Notes: generated from the sequence alone by a model not told the origin. A DNA stretch of 64,000 nucleotides from Sphingobacteriales bacterium (GCA_016235125.1 JACRLZ010000002.1:744001-808000), one strand, 5' to 3'. Positions 1-9,558 are shown, counted from the first letter of the stretch. A program made the numbers and translations.

Positions 1-656
1 CAAAAGAAAAAGAATACCTGGAAATTTTCAGGAATTGGGATTTGATGGCATCTCCGGATTCAAAAGGGCAAACCATTTATCAATGCTGGTGGGATAGTCT
101 TGAAGTTGCTATCTGGAAAGATGACCTGGACAGAGTGAAACCCCAGGCGCCATGGCCCGAAGAACAAACAACAATGGAATTATTGAAAAAAGATTCAGCC
201 TTTAAGTTTATTGATGATGTCAATACAACTGAAAAAGAAACTTTATATGATGTGGTAACGGCTGCTTTTAGAAAAGCAGCTGTTGACCTGTCTGAAAAAG
301 AAAAGAACGGAAAACTCGGGTGGGCAAAATCTAAAAACCCTACAGTTTATCATTTATTAAAAGATGCATTGCTGCCATTTGCAAGAAGAGGGTTAAATAT
401 TGGTGGTAATGGTAATATCATTAATGCTGTTACTCACAGCCATGGGCCAAGCTGGAGAATGATAGTGCAGTTGACAGCAACTACAGAAGCTTACGGGGTA
501 TATCCCGGTGGTGAAAGCGGTAATCCCGGCAGCAAGTATTATGATAATTATGTTGACTATTGGACTGAAGGGAAATATTATAAGCTCTGGTTCATGAAGG
601 ATGGCGACAAAGAAGATAAGAATATCAAATGGGCAATGAAATTTTCTGGTAAATAA
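1..656 (+). CDS. Penicillin acylase family protein, C-terminal part (5' end outside window)
   Basis: The reading frame is open from base 3 to the stop at 656, so this is the 3' end of a longer gene cut by the window edge; the ATG at 45 is internal. The last ~120 residues carry the C-terminal signature of peptidase S45 penicillin acylases: HSHGPSWRMIV, followed by GVYPGGESGNPGS and a Y-D-x-Y-V-D-Y-W stretch. These are N-terminal nucleophile hydrolases that cleave amide bonds (beta-lactam side chains, acyl-homoserine lactones, other N-acyl compounds) after self-processing, usually in the periplasm. The nucleophile serine and signal peptide lie upstream and are not seen, so the substrate cannot be judged. 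The next gene starts 10 bp later and is probably co-transcribed. Confidence 0.85.
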   Translation, partial: KEKEYLEIFRNWDLMASPDSKGQTIYQCWWDSLEVAIWKDDLDRVKPQAPWPEEQTTMELLKKDSAFKFIDDVNTTEKETLYDVVTAAFRKAAVDLSEKEKNGKLGWAKSKNPTVYHLLKDALLPFARRGLNIGGNGNIINAVTHSHGPSWRMIVQLTATTEAYGVYPGGESGNPGSKYYDNYVDYWTEGKYYKLWFMKDGDKEDKNIKWAMKFSGK

Positions 657-665
657 AATACAGGT

Positions 666-1013
666 ATGAAATTCTTGATTGCAACAATTCTTACGGCAGC
701 ATTGGCCTTTATAAGCGGATTGTTTTTACCCTGGTGGGGAATTGCGGTTACATCATTACTGGTTGCTGTTATCATCCATCAAAAAGCAGGAAAAGCGTTT
801 CTCTCTGGCTTGCTGGGTATTTTTATTTTATGGGCCGGGCTTGCCTGGTGGATTGATATGAAGAATAACGGTATCCTGTCAAAAAAAATTGCTTCAGTAC
901 TTCCGCTTGGCGGGAATGCCATACTCCTCATTTTGGTAACAGGAATTGTTGGCGGACTGTTAGCTGCCTTTGCTTCCATGAGCGGCAGTTTTCTTCGTTC
1001 ATCTGCCAGGTGA
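666..1013 (+). CDS. Small multi-pass membrane protein
   Basis: 115 residues, very hydrophobic, with about four predicted membrane segments (roughly residues 3-20, 22-40, 46-63 and 83-105). A short polar stretch, DMKNNGILSKK, separates the third and fourth. No catalytic motif is visible and I do not recognise the family. It begins 10 bp after the penicillin acylase stop on the same strand, which suggests one transcript. The ATG at 666 is the first in frame and gives a sensible hydrophobic N terminus. Function unknown; an integral inner-membrane protein is the only supported statement. Confidence 0.7.
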   Translation: MKFLIATILTAALAFISGLFLPWWGIAVTSLLVAVIIHQKAGKAFLSGLLGIFILWAGLAWWIDMKNNGILSKKIASVLPLGGNAILLILVTGIVGGLLAAFASMSGSFLRSSAR

Positions 1014-1065
1014 TGCGGTTTTCACTTTTATTGATAATATCTTCTTACAGGAGATAATTAGCAAT

Positions 1066-1073
1066 TATCTTTG
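1066..1073 (+). promoter_or_regulatory. Putative -7 box of the trhO promoter
   Basis: TATCTTTG matches the Bacteroidota -7 consensus TANNTTTG exactly and lies 65 bp before the trhO start. No good TTTG -33 element is seen at the usual spacing, so this rests on the -7 match alone. Confidence 0.45.
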
Positions 1074-1109
1074 CGATGCTTTAGGATTTTGCCTGACCGG
1101 CAATCAGGT

Positions 1110-1123
1110 CCCGGCATGCCGGG
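1110..1123. repeat. 14-bp perfect GC palindrome in the trhO leader
   Basis: CCCGGCATGCCGGG is a perfect palindrome in AT-rich surroundings, 15 bp before the trhO start. A second imperfect inverted pair, CCTGA/TCAGG (1092-1096 and 1104-1108), sits just upstream. Similar short GC-rich palindromes occur at 5819-5833 and 39629-39648, suggesting a dispersed intergenic element. Confidence 0.5.
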
Positions 1124-1138
1124 ATAAAATTCAAACAT

Positions 1139-2167
1139 ATGGCAGCACTACACAACCGCATCTCCCGAAGGGAGCTGAAGCAACGCATTCAGTCGGAAGG
1201 TACACCGAGAACTACCATTTCATTTTATTGTTATTTCAAAATTGCTGAACCAACTGTTTTCAGAAATGCGCTATACAGGCAACTGAAAGAACTGGATATA
1301 TTAGGCAGAATATACCTTGCTTCAGAAGGCATCAATGCACAGATAAGTGTGCCTTCTGTCAACTTAGATGCTTTCAGAACCTGTCTTGATTTTTATGAGC
1401 CATTGAAAAATATCCGGTTGAACATTGCCGTAGAGGATGATGGTAAAAGTTTTTATGTGCTGGATATAAAGGTTCGGAATAAGATTGTAGCCGATGGCAT
1501 TACCGATCCCTTATTTGATATGGTCAATAAAGGAAAATATGTTGATGCTGCAAGATTCAATCAACTGACCGATGACCCGCAAACCGTGGTGATAGACATG
1601 CGGAATCATTACGAGTATGAAGTGGGGCATTTTGAAAATGCTATTGAAATACCCAGCGATACTTTTCGCCAGCAATTACCGATGGCAGCGGATATGATGA
1701 AGGAAAACAAAGACAGGAATATTATTATGTACTGCACAGGAGGTATCAGGTGCGAGAAAGCCTCTGCCTGGATGCTGCACCAGGGATTTAAAAATGTTTT
1801 TCATCTTGAAGGGGGAATCATCAATTATGTAAAACAGGTAAAAGAGAAAGACCTTCTCAATAAATTTCACGGTAAGAACTTTGTATTTGATCAAAGATTG
1901 GGAGAAAGGGTTTCGAATGAAATTATTTCCAAATGTCATCAATGCGGCAAACCGGCAGATACACATGTAAACTGTGTAAACGATAGCTGCCATCTTTTAT
2001 TTATCCAGTGTGATGAGTGCAAAGAAAAGATGGAAGGAACCTGTGGCGATGCATGCCGGGATTTTATTCACCTGCCGGCTGAAGAACAGAAAAAAAGAAG
2101 AAGTAGGGTTGATAAGGGAAGGAATGTTTTTAATAAAGCAAGATCCAGGTCTTTGAAGCAGATATGA
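1139..2167 (+). CDS. trhO: tRNA uridine(34) hydroxylase TrhO (rhodanese-fold, YceA family)
   Basis: 342 residues, the usual length of the TrhO/YceA family, which uses oxygen to hydroxylate U34 at the wobble position as the first step to 5-(carboxy)methoxyuridine in certain tRNAs. The N-terminal third is the UPF0176 acylphosphatase-like domain. The middle is a rhodanese domain with its loop [13 protein letters not shown]; the active-site cysteine is Cys199. The C-terminal part has several Cys pairs (CHQC, CDEC, nearby single Cys), a probable metal site typical of the long family form. The ATG at 1139 follows a -7 box. Its TGA stop directly abuts the stop of the convergent lactonase gene with no spacer. 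Assignment is by clear family motifs. Confidence 0.93.
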   Translation: MAALHNRISRRELKQRIQSEGTPRTTISFYCYFKIAEPTVFRNALYRQLKELDILGRIYLASEGINAQISVPSVNLDAFRTCLDFYEPLKNIRLNIAVEDDGKSFYVLDIKVRNKIVADGITDPLFDMVNKGKYVDAARFNQLTDDPQTVVIDMRNHYEYEVGHFENAIEIPSDTFRQQLPMAADMMKENKDRNIIMYCTGGIRCEKASAWMLHQGFKNVFHLEGGIINYVKQVKEKDLLNKFHGKNFVFDQRLGERVSNEIISKCHQCGKPADTHVNCVNDSCHLLFIQCDECKEKMEGTCGDACRDFIHLPAEEQKKRRSRVDKGRNVFNKARSRSLKQI

Positions 2168-3298
2168 TCAGTCTGTTTTTATCCATTTGATACAGACCGG
2201 CTTTCCAACAGGAATTCTTTTACCGGTTTCAGTAAGCAAGCCTGTTATTAAATCTCTTTTAAAAATTACTATTTCGTTACTGTCCTGGTTTGCAACCAAC
2301 AGAAATTTTCCACTCGGGTCAAAATTAAAATTGCGGGGTTTTTCTCCTCCGCAGGAAACATGATCAACAACACTTAATTTTCCGGTTTTGGGGTCGATTG
2401 AATAGATACCAATCGTATTAGATGTACCTCTGTTACTTACATACAAAAATTTTCCATCGGGGGACACATTTATATCGGCGCTGCCGCCGACAACGCCTTT
2501 GTGATCTGATGGGAGAGATGAGATGATTTGAATTGATTTGTGTTTTGCTTTGTATTTTTTGTTGCTGAACACCTCGATTGTACTGGTTAATTCATTAATC
2601 ACATATAAATACAAATACTTTTTGTTGGAAGTATCAAAAGCCATATGTCTCGGGCCACCACCAGGCTGAGTTTTGAAAGAATTATATTTTTCAAGCCATA
2701 TTTTGGGATGAAATGGAAAAACAAAAATTTGATCAGCGCCAAGGTCGGTAACATACATGGTTGTTCCTTCAGAAAAGATACCATGAAGATGGGATGATTT
2801 TTGCCTGGCAGTATCGGGTCCGGAGCCTTTGCACTGCATTAATAATCTTCCTGTATCAACTCTGCCAGTTGAAACCTTGTAACCAGCAAGATTGCCAGTA
2901 CTGTAGTTAGCAACAAATAACGCTTCACCTTTTTTATCTATCCAGATATAACATGGATGATTCCCTCCCGAGGATTGCTGGCTTAGAAAAGAAAGAATGC
3001 CCTTTTTTTTATCAAAAGAAAAAGAACTGACTCTGCCGCCTTTACTGGTGCTATCAGCGGTTTCATTTACAGCAAACACATATTTACCATCTACTGAAAC
3101 AGTAAGAAAAGATGGATTGGAAGTTTTTACATGACTTATCTCTTTTATACCGGCATCATTACTATTAAATTTATAGACATAAATACCTTCGCTTTTGGGT
3201 GAATCATAAGTGCCCACAATAAGATAATTTTCCTGGCCTGCGACTATCAGACTTTGAAGGAAAAGTATACCCGTCAGCAAATTTCTTTTAGCATTCAT
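2168..3298 (-). CDS. Secreted lactonase-family seven-bladed beta-propeller
   Basis: 376 residues with an N-terminal signal peptide ending near VAGQ. The rest matches the lactonase family (PF10282, related to 6-phosphogluconolactonase YbhE and carboxymuconate cyclase). Repeats of the type DGKYVFAVNE, SPDGKFLYVSNRG and DPSGKFLLVANQDS mark successive propeller blades. Family members open sugar lactones. Because this one is exported, a periplasmic sugar lactone is a more likely substrate than cytosolic 6-phosphogluconolactone; this is inference. The gene is convergent with trhO with zero bases between stops. Three bases or fewer upstream of its ATG lies a 9-bp perfect hairpin with T-tracts on both strands. 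Confidence 0.85.
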   Translation of the reverse strand: MNAKRNLLTGILFLQSLIVAGQENYLIVGTYDSPKSEGIYVYKFNSNDAGIKEISHVKTSNPSFLTVSVDGKYVFAVNETADSTSKGGRVSSFSFDKKKGILSFLSQQSSGGNHPCYIWIDKKGEALFVANYSTGNLAGYKVSTGRVDTGRLLMQCKGSGPDTARQKSSHLHGIFSEGTTMYVTDLGADQIFVFPFHPKIWLEKYNSFKTQPGGGPRHMAFDTSNKKYLYLYVINELTSTIEVFSNKKYKAKHKSIQIISSLPSDHKGVVGGSADINVSPDGKFLYVSNRGTSNTIGIYSIDPKTGKLSVVDHVSCGGEKPRNFNFDPSGKFLLVANQDSNEIVIFKRDLITGLLTETGKRIPVGKPVCIKWIKTD

Positions 3299-3319
3299 AA
3301 AAAGCGAAGATCGCTTTTT
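3299..3319. terminator. Symmetric hairpin with T-tracts on both strands, next to the lactonase start codon
   Basis: The arms AAAAAGCGA (3299-3307) and TCGCTTTTT (3311-3319) form a perfect 9-bp stem with a 3-nt loop. Read on the plus strand it ends in a run of six T and could stop transcription running out of trhO through the antisense of the lactonase gene. Read on the minus strand it sits directly against the lactonase ATG (3298), where it could hinder translation or attenuate transcription. Confidence 0.5.
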
Positions 3320-3402
3320 TCAATTCTTTTTAACAAACTCTGATCAACCAATTCTGGTTCTGGCATAATCTTATTTACGTTTCAGAGTAAAAACTTTATG
3401 CC

Positions 3403-3813
3403 ATGAAAAAGATATTTACACTCTCAGCTTTAGTATTGGTTTCATCATTACTTCTCACAAGTTGTATTAAAACCGATTATCCTTATTATGATGAGTCATA
3501 TTGGCTTTCAAAAGAAAGGGGAGAAGTGGTTTATAGCGGTACCTATTGCAATTACTATGTAATAGAAACCTATTATGGGTTCACTATTGTAAGGGCATGG
3601 GGCGGTTACAAACCTTATGAAAGAAGTATTGTTTACGGCGATTTTAGTTTTACAGGAACCAAAGAAATGTATAATCGCAGTACAGGAACTGTTTTTACCG
3701 GAACAATAACTGACACAAGGCTAAGTTACCTGGAAGCACAGGATGCTTTGAATTACTATTGCCCTTTAGGCGGAAAGAATCAAACCAGGGAGTTTGTAAA
3801 AACCGGCCAGTAG
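3403..3813 (+). CDS. Small lipoprotein of unknown function
   Basis: 136 residues. The N terminus has a basic start, a hydrophobic core and a lipobox around LLTSC (Cys21), so it is predicted to be a lipoprotein. The mature part is rich in Tyr (many YY and YxY) and has no motif that I recognise. The stop lies 4 bp from the stop of the convergent NmrA-type gene at 3818. TACGTTTC about 20 bp upstream is a near match to the Bacteroidota -7 box. Function unknown. Confidence 0.7.
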   Translation: MKKIFTLSALVLVSSLLLTSCIKTDYPYYDESYWLSKERGEVVYSGTYCNYYVIETYYGFTIVRAWGGYKPYERSIVYGDFSFTGTKEMYNRSTGTVFTGTITDTRLSYLEAQDALNYYCPLGGKNQTREFVKTGQ

Positions 3814-3817
3814 CATA

Positions 3818-4678
3818 TCAAAGGCTTTTGGTAAAATCAGCAAATGTGATGGTTGGCTTGCCTAATTCATGCCATGTTATTTCACTTTCAAATTTCTCAG
3901 GGTATTTATTCAATGCTTCGCAGATATGCCAAACGTAGTTCATTTTTGGACTGAAGCTGCCAAAAAATTTTACCAGCCCGAAAGGTGCCCTCATAATGCT
4001 TAGTTTATTTTTTGAATAATTCTCAATGAAGATCCTGGTGGCTTCTTCAAATGTATAAGCATAAAGCCCCTGAACCGGATACTCTTTGTTTTCGCTGCCT
4101 GCTGTTTCAAATGATCGGGCCACCTGTTTTCCATAATCTTCAGCAGCTATGAACCACATGGGCATCAGAGATTTTCCCATCATGCCTACTCTTTTTCCCA
4201 TTATCATCTGGTAGGGATAGGTTTCCATAAAAGTGGAAGGGTAGAAGATTGTGTAATCAATACCTGAGTTTTTTATTTTCTTTATCGCTTCTTCTTTTAT
4301 ACGGAAAGCCCACCAGTCAAAGCCATTCATTCCCTGGTAGAAATGAACAAGTGATGATAAGTAAACGAGTCTTTTTATCCCTGTTTCTTTTGCAACGGCA
4401 ATAATGTTATCAATCCCTTCTCTTTCGGTTTGCGGGTCTTTGTTTTTTGATGATTGGTTGATGGAAAGATTCAAATAAACTGCATCATGGCCGGGAAAAG
4501 CTTTTCGCAAACTCTCTTTATCAAACACATCACCCTGAACGATTTTGATTCCGGGAAAAAACTTCTCCATTTTGTTTGCATCTCTTGCCAGCAAGGTTAC
4601 ATCAAAGCCTGCTGCTATCAGTTGTGTGGCTACAGGCTTACCCAACATACCTGTTGCACCAATGAATAATATCCGCAT
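3818..4678 (-). CDS. NmrA-like / atypical SDR NAD(P)-binding protein
   Basis: 286 residues beginning with a Rossmann nucleotide-binding motif, IGATGMLGKPV, followed by an acidic/basic discriminator (LLARD), a common pattern in NmrA/HSCARG-type atypical short-chain dehydrogenases. VYLSSLVHF and the DYTIFYPSTFME region follow the usual fold of this family. Members act as NAD(P)H-dependent reductases or as redox-sensing regulators, and the sequence does not say which. The classical YxxxK dyad is not obvious, which favours an atypical SDR. No signal peptide, so cytoplasmic. It lies 82 bp downstream of purC on the same strand. Confidence 0.75.
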   Translation of the reverse strand: MRILFIGATGMLGKPVATQLIAAGFDVTLLARDANKMEKFFPGIKIVQGDVFDKESLRKAFPGHDAVYLNLSINQSSKNKDPQTEREGIDNIIAVAKETGIKRLVYLSSLVHFYQGMNGFDWWAFRIKEEAIKKIKNSGIDYTIFYPSTFMETYPYQMIMGKRVGMMGKSLMPMWFIAAEDYGKQVARSFETAGSENKEYPVQGLYAYTFEEATRIFIENYSKNKLSIMRAPFGLVKFFGSFSPKMNYVWHICEALNKYPEKFESEITWHELGKPTITFADFTKSL

Positions 4679-4760
4679 TATATTCTTTTTACAAAGGAAT
4701 ATGGAATGATAAATGCAAAAAAATATTTCCGGTGAATGGCAGAAAAGAGAAGGCGAAGAG

Positions 4761-5687
4761 CTAAATAATCTTTTTTAGAGAATCAATTATCCTTTCATAG
4801 GTTTCTTCATCAGTAAGTTTTTCCGGAATAAAAGATTTGCCGATCACTTTTTCATACAGTTCTATATATCTTTTTGAAATGGTATCCACCCATTCATCGC
4901 TCATTTGAGGAACAATCTGTCCTTCCTTACCCATGAAGTTGTTTGCAATAAGCCATTCTCTTACAAATTCTTTGCTCAATTGTTTTTGTCTTTCACCTTT
5001 TTGCTGTCTTTTTTCAAACCCGTCAGCATAAAAATATCTTGAAGAATCAGGGGTATGTATTTCATCCATCAATACGATCTCTCCGTTGAGTTTTCCGAAT
5101 TCATACTTGGTGTCAACCAAAATCAATCCCTGCTTTGCGGCAATTTCTCTTCCTCTTTCAAAGAGTTTTAGAGCATAATCACTTAATGTTTTCCATTCTT
5201 CCTCTGTTGCCAGCCCGTTTGTAATTATTTCTTCCGGCGAAATATCTTCATCGTGCCCTTCTGCAGCCTTGGTGCTGGGGGTAATGATTGGTGCAGGAAA
5301 ATAATCGTTTTCTTTCATCCCTTCTGGCATGGCAGCCCCGCAAAGAATTCTTTTTCCGGATGAGTAGGTTCGCCAGGCATGGCCTGTGAGGTTTGCCCGG
5401 ACAACCATCTCAATTTTGAAAGGCTCACATTTTTTTCCTATTGAAACATTGGGCGCCGGAACGTCCACCAGCCAGTTTGGGCAAATATCATTTGTAGCCC
5501 CCAGCATATATGCAGCGATCTGATTTAAGACCTGGCCTTTAAAGGGGATCGGGCGGGGCAAAATCACATCAAAGGCCGAAATCCGGTCGCTGGCAACCAT
5601 TACCAGCCACTTGTTTTGTATGCTGTAAACATCCCTGACTTTTCCTTTGTAAAAAGAGGTTTGATAAGGAAACGAAAAATGCGCCAT
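4761..5687 (-). CDS. purC: Phosphoribosylaminoimidazole-succinocarboxamide synthase (SAICAR synthase)
   Basis: 308 residues, the longer form of PurC. It joins L-aspartate to CAIR using ATP in the de novo purine pathway, in the cytoplasm. Visible family motifs are YKGKVRDVY at the N terminus (phosphate-binding loop), the SDRISAFDV segment, the RANLTGHAW region, and LVDTKYEFG followed by [12 protein letters not shown], the two SAICAR synthetase signatures. The ATG at 5687 is the natural start. It is transcribed away from the TonB receptor at 5858; the 170-bp spacer holds two GC-rich hairpins, one of them GGCCGG-AAAA-CCGGCC at 5705-5720. Confidence 0.96.
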   Translation of the reverse strand: MAHFSFPYQTSFYKGKVRDVYSIQNKWLVMVASDRISAFDVILPRPIPFKGQVLNQIAAYMLGATNDICPNWLVDVPAPNVSIGKKCEPFKIEMVVRANLTGHAWRTYSSGKRILCGAAMPEGMKENDYFPAPIITPSTKAAEGHDEDISPEEIITNGLATEEEWKTLSDYALKLFERGREIAAKQGLILVDTKYEFGKLNGEIVLMDEIHTPDSSRYFYADGFEKRQQKGERQKQLSKEFVREWLIANNFMGKEGQIVPQMSDEWVDTISKRYIELYEKVIGKSFIPEKLTDEETYERIIDSLKKII

Positions 5688-5818
5688 ATTCCGAAAGTAA
5701 GAAGGGCCGGAAAACCGGCCAATCCGGCGGGTTTTAAGATTTCAACAATTTATTCTTTTGGCTTAAAAATTAAATTTTTAGATAAAGTTTACAATGCTTA
5801 TTTTTCCGTCAAATTCCG

Positions 5819-5833
5819 CCCCGCTATGCGGGG
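5819..5833. repeat. GC-rich hairpin in the leader of the TonB receptor gene
   Basis: CCCCGC-TAT-GCGGGG is a perfect 6-bp stem, 25 bp before the ATG at 5858. It may be a regulatory RNA hairpin or a copy of the same palindrome class seen at 1110-1123 and 39629-39648. Confidence 0.4.
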
Positions 5834-5857
5834 AGCAAAACTAAAAACTTGTTACTT

Positions 5858-8818
5858 ATGAGAAAAAGCTATCGCTTTTTGACAGCCTGGCTGATTGCCG
5901 CATCTTTTTCATTGACTGCCAATGCACAGAAAGTTACTATCAATGGTAAGGTAAGCAACAGTACTTCAAAAGAATCTGTTTCTGCCGTTTCAGTATTGGT
6001 TAAAGGAACTAATCAGGGAACATATACCAACCCTGACGGTGAATTCAGCATTACAGTTAAAAGTCTTCCTGTAACTCTTGTTTTCAGTTCTATAGGTTAT
6101 TTCGCACAGGAGGTAACGGTTTCCGATGCAACAAACCCCCTTGAAGTGGATTTCAAAGTAAATCCCGATCTGGGACAGGAGGTGGTTGTTTCTGCCAACC
6201 GTGTACCTCAAAGAATATTGGAAGCTCCGGTTACTGTAGAAAGAATGAGCAGTTCTGTTATTCGCAATGTCCCTGCGCCTTCTGTTTATGAAGCAATAGG
6301 AAACCTGAAAGGCGTTGATGTTCATACAGCCAGCCTCACATTCCGCACCGTTACTACCCGTGGTTTTGTCAGCAGCGGTAATACCCGATTGAACCAATTG
6401 GTAGAAGGTATGGATAACCAGGCGCCCGGACTTAATTTTTCCGTAAGCACTATTGTGGGTCTTGCCGATCTTGATATTGATAACATAGAATTGCTTTCCG
6501 GCGCTTCATCAGCTCTCTATGGTTCCGGTGGTATGAATGGTACAGTTCTTATAAGCAGTAAGAATCCGTTTAAATACAAAGGCCTTAGCTATAACATCAA
6601 ACAGGGTATCATGCATGTGGATGGAAAACAACGTACCGCTGCTCCTTATTATAACTGGGCATTCAGGTATGCTAACACAATCAAAAATAAATTTGCCTAT
6701 AAGTTTACTGCTGAAATTATTAAAGGAAATGACTGGCAGGCTGATGATTACAGAAACAAAACTCAATTCGGTATATTGAGCAAAGTAGCAGGTGGCAACA
6801 GGCTGAATGATCCAAACTTTAATGGTATTAATGTCTATGGCGATGAAACAAGCACCGACATGTCGGGCTTTGCACTTCTTGTAATGAGATCTACCAGTTC
6901 AGCCATCACCGGTAATCCTTCCATTTTAGGAACAGTTGCTGATGCATATTTTGCCTCACAGGGTAATCCGGTTTATCCTACCAATGCACAATATGCAAGT
7001 GCAATTTCTTTTATCATCACTACATTAGGCGTACCACCTGCACAACAGGCGGCTGTAGCTGCAGCATTGCAAAACCAGTTTCTTCCTTTTTACAATGGGT
7101 TTAAAAACAAATATTTTAACGGCGCCAGCATTTCAAGAGGCGGTTATGAAGAGAAACTGCTTGTAGATTACAATACTTTAAATGTAAAATTAAACGGAGG
7201 TCTTCACTGGAAGATCACTGAAAAAATAGAAGCTTCCTGGAATACCTATTTTGGTACCGGTACCACGGTTTATACAGGCGCCAACCGATATTCCCTGCGT
7301 AATTTCAAGATGGCACAGCATAAGCTTGAGTTTAATGCCAAAAACTGGTATTTGCGTGGATATACAACACAGGAAAATGCCGGCGATTCTTATATAGCTG
7401 ATGCGGTAGGAGCATTCTTAAATGAAGCGTATAATCCCAGCGGCTCATGGTTCCCTACTTATATCGGCACTTTCTCTGAAGGCCGTCGTCAGAATGCATT
7501 AGCAGGGCAATTCCCCAGCGATTTTCAATTGCACAATGCTGCAAGAGCTGCTGTAGAAACCAACCGGTTGGTTCCCGGTACATCTGCATTTGATGCCGCT
7601 GCTAAAAAAATTAAAACAACCCCCGTTAATAAACCCGGTGGAGCTATGTTCCTCGACAGGTCTGATCTGTATGCTGTAGAGGCACAACTTAATTTCTCAG
7701 ATGCTATGCGTTTTTCTGATAAGGTAGAAATGCTGGTGGGTGCAAGCTGGAAAGAATGGGTGTTGAACTCAAAGGGAACGATCTTTGCCGATACTACAGG
7801 AAAAGTGACCGTGACAGAAAAGGGAGCTTATATTCAGCTTAAGAAAAAACTACTGAATGATGTTCTTACATTGACAGCTTCGGGTAGATATGATAAGCAA
7901 TCAAATTTCGAGGGTAAGTTCACCCCAAGAGCAACCGCAACAATTAAAGTGGCTAAAGAAAATTTCCTACGCCTCTCTTATCAGAATGCGTATCGTTTCC
8001 CCTCTAATCAGAATCAGTATATAAGCCTTCGCCTGGGTGGTGGCAACAGTTACCTCATCGGATGCCTGCCTGAGTTTCAGGATTATTATAAATTAAGCAC
8101 AACCAAACCGGGATACACAGCAGCCAGTGTGCTTGATTATCGCAGGGGAACAATCGCTGATTCAAACAGACTTGTAAGAGCTGTATTTAAGGAAGTAAAA
8201 CCCGAAACCGTAAACTCGTTTGAATTAGGATATAAAGGAATTCTCAGTAAGAAAATGCTTATAGACGCTTATGCTTATTACAGCAAATACCAGGACTTTA
8301 TAATTAATGAAGCGGTGGCACAAGCTCTTAATCAGTATAAATTTGAGGTATATTCTCCTTTTACAAGCAATAGTCTTTCATACGTTCAGAATTCATCTAC
8401 TCCGGTTAAGGCGCTTGGATGGGGAATCGGAATAGAATATAATATAATTAAGAAGTATTGGTTGTACGGCAATTTATTCTCTGATGAACTCAGGGATGTG
8501 CCTGCGGGGGCTGTTACTTATTTTAATGCACCCAAGTACCGCTACAATATCGGTTTGAGGAATGAGAATGTTTGCCATAATATTGGTTTCAACGTGGTGG
8601 TAAAATGGCAGGATAACAACTACTATGAAGGAACCTTTGCAACCGGCACACTGCCTTACTTTACATGGGTGGATGCCCAGATCACTTACCGTCCGCCTAA
8701 TACAAAGAGTGTATTCCGTGCAGGTGGTACAAACCTGGGCAACAACTATTACCGTACCGGTTATGGCAGCCCTGCTGTCGGCGGATTGTATTATGTTAGT
8801 TATGGATTCAACCTGTAA
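5858..8818 (+). CDS. TonB-dependent receptor with carboxypeptidase-like N-terminal domain (no SusD partner)
   Basis: 986 residues from the ATG at 5858; an in-frame TTG nine bases earlier is less likely. A signal peptide ending at ANAQ is followed by a CarboxypepD_reg-like beta-sandwich (about residues 25-105: VTINGKV...SIGYFAQEVTV), a TonB plug domain (about 115-235, with VVVSANRVPQRILEAPVTVE) and a long 22-strand-type barrel ending in an aromatic-rich strand (YYVSYGFNL). It imports a ligand across the outer membrane using TonB energy. It lacks an STN domain and no susD follows, so it is a stand-alone receptor; siderophore, cofactor and peptide are all possible. A strong terminator ends the unit. 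Confidence 0.92.
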   Translation: MRKSYRFLTAWLIAASFSLTANAQKVTINGKVSNSTSKESVSAVSVLVKGTNQGTYTNPDGEFSITVKSLPVTLVFSSIGYFAQEVTVSDATNPLEVDFKVNPDLGQEVVVSANRVPQRILEAPVTVERMSSSVIRNVPAPSVYEAIGNLKGVDVHTASLTFRTVTTRGFVSSGNTRLNQLVEGMDNQAPGLNFSVSTIVGLADLDIDNIELLSGASSALYGSGGMNGTVLISSKNPFKYKGLSYNIKQGIMHVDGKQRTAAPYYNWAFRYANTIKNKFAYKFTAEIIKGNDWQADDYRNKTQFGILSKVAGGNRLNDPNFNGINVYGDETSTDMSGFALLVMRSTSSAITGNPSILGTVADAYFASQGNPVYPTNAQYASAISFIITTLGVPPAQQAAVAAALQNQFLPFYNGFKNKYFNGASISRGGYEEKLLVDYNTLNVKLNGGLHWKITEKIEASWNTYFGTGTTVYTGANRYSLRNFKMAQHKLEFNAKNWYLRGYTTQENAGDSYIADAVGAFLNEAYNPSGSWFPTYIGTFSEGRRQNALAGQFPSDFQLHNAARAAVETNRLVPGTSAFDAAAKKIKTTPVNKPGGAMFLDRSDLYAVEAQLNFSDAMRFSDKVEMLVGASWKEWVLNSKGTIFADTTGKVTVTEKGAYIQLKKKLLNDVLTLTASGRYDKQSNFEGKFTPRATATIKVAKENFLRLSYQNAYRFPSNQNQYISLRLGGGNSYLIGCLPEFQDYYKLSTTKPGYTAASVLDYRRGTIADSNRLVRAVFKEVKPETVNSFELGYKGILSKKMLIDAYAYYSKYQDFIINEAVAQALNQYKFEVYSPFTSNSLSYVQNSSTPVKALGWGIGIEYNIIKKYWLYGNLFSDELRDVPAGAVTYFNAPKYRYNIGLRNENVCHNIGFNVVVKWQDNNYYEGTFATGTLPYFTWVDAQITYRPPNTKSVFRAGGTNLGNNYYRTGYGSPAVGGLYYVSYGFNL

Positions 8819-8847
8819 TCCGGAAATTGGGTTATACTAAGTATAGA

Positions 8848-8880
8848 AATCCCCCCGAGTTATCGGGGGGATTTTGTTTT
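8848..8880 (+). terminator. Intrinsic terminator after the TonB receptor
   Basis: AAATCCCCCCGA / TCGGGGGGATTT form a 12-bp perfect stem (8848-8859 and 8862-8873, loop of 2 to 4 nt), followed by TTTGTTTT. It lies 30 bp after the receptor stop. Confidence 0.9.
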
Positions 8881-8913
8881 CAGGTCCGTCAGAGATAATA
8901 GTATTGAAGTGCC

Positions 8914-9558
8914 TTACATGCTTATTGGGTTACATTTTACTTTAGTAATATCGGCATCTAGGTCTATACGATAATAAAGCTGATTATCACCATTACCGAA
9001 TTTTCTATTACCTGTCTTGTCATTCATGAGCTTTACCAGAATCATTTTTTTATCCTTTGAAACTGTCCAAGTAAGAACATGAAACCCTGAAGGGGTTATC
9101 TGCCTTATATTTTCGCCATTTTTTGAGGATAAATATAAGTAAACAGGATCGTCAGAGTCAAGGGCTTTGTCACCATTGAAATTATGTGTCCTGGCCAGGT
9201 AAATAATATGATCAGGTAAAATATTGGTCGGAATATATTGGCTTGTTTTTGTATCATAATAGGAGCGACCGGACGCAAAAGATGTAATAATAGCCAGCTG
9301 ATTAAATAATTTTTTCGCCTGGTTTGTTTTGGCATTGTAAAAGAAAATATTCGCATAGTTGCCCCATAAAAGATATCCCGTGCCTTTGCCATAATCGGCC
9401 TTGTTGTCATCATCAATCAATTCGGGGATAAGAAAATATTCTGAACTGTCAACCTGGAATGGATCGGAGTAGTTGATCTCTGATTTTTTGGGTTCATCCT
9501 GTGCAATGGCCATGTTTGAAATAATTGCCACTAAGAGCAATGATAGTATTTTGTTCAT
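8914..9558 (-). CDS. Secreted protein of unknown function
   Basis: 214 residues with a clear signal peptide (MNKILSLLLVAIISNMAIAQ, cleaved after AIAQ). The mature part is mostly beta-type with many Asp, Tyr and Lys residues and phrases such as GYLLWGNYANIFFYN and HIIYLARTHNF. I recognise no family or catalytic motif. It is convergent with the TonB receptor, whose terminator separates them. Upstream, at 9585-9621, lies the terminator of the decayed lpdA copy, so this gene's own promoter must fall in the 27 bp between them or transcription must start inside or beyond the hairpin. Function unknown; periplasmic or outer-surface location is inferred. Confidence 0.7.
   Translation of the reverse strand: MNKILSLLLVAIISNMAIAQDEPKKSEINYSDPFQVDSSEYFLIPELIDDDNKADYGKGTGYLLWGNYANIFFYNAKTNQAKKLFNQLAIITSFASGRSYYDTKTSQYIPTNILPDHIIYLARTHNFNGDKALDSDDPVYLYLSSKNGENIRQITPSGFHVLTWTVSKDKKMILVKLMNDKTGNRKFGNGDNQLYYRIDLDADITKVKCNPISM

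Noticed and set aside
2168-3298. Naming the propeller gene pgl (6-phosphogluconolactonase)
   Set aside because: A signal peptide places it outside the cytoplasm, away from the pentose phosphate substrate, so only the family is given.
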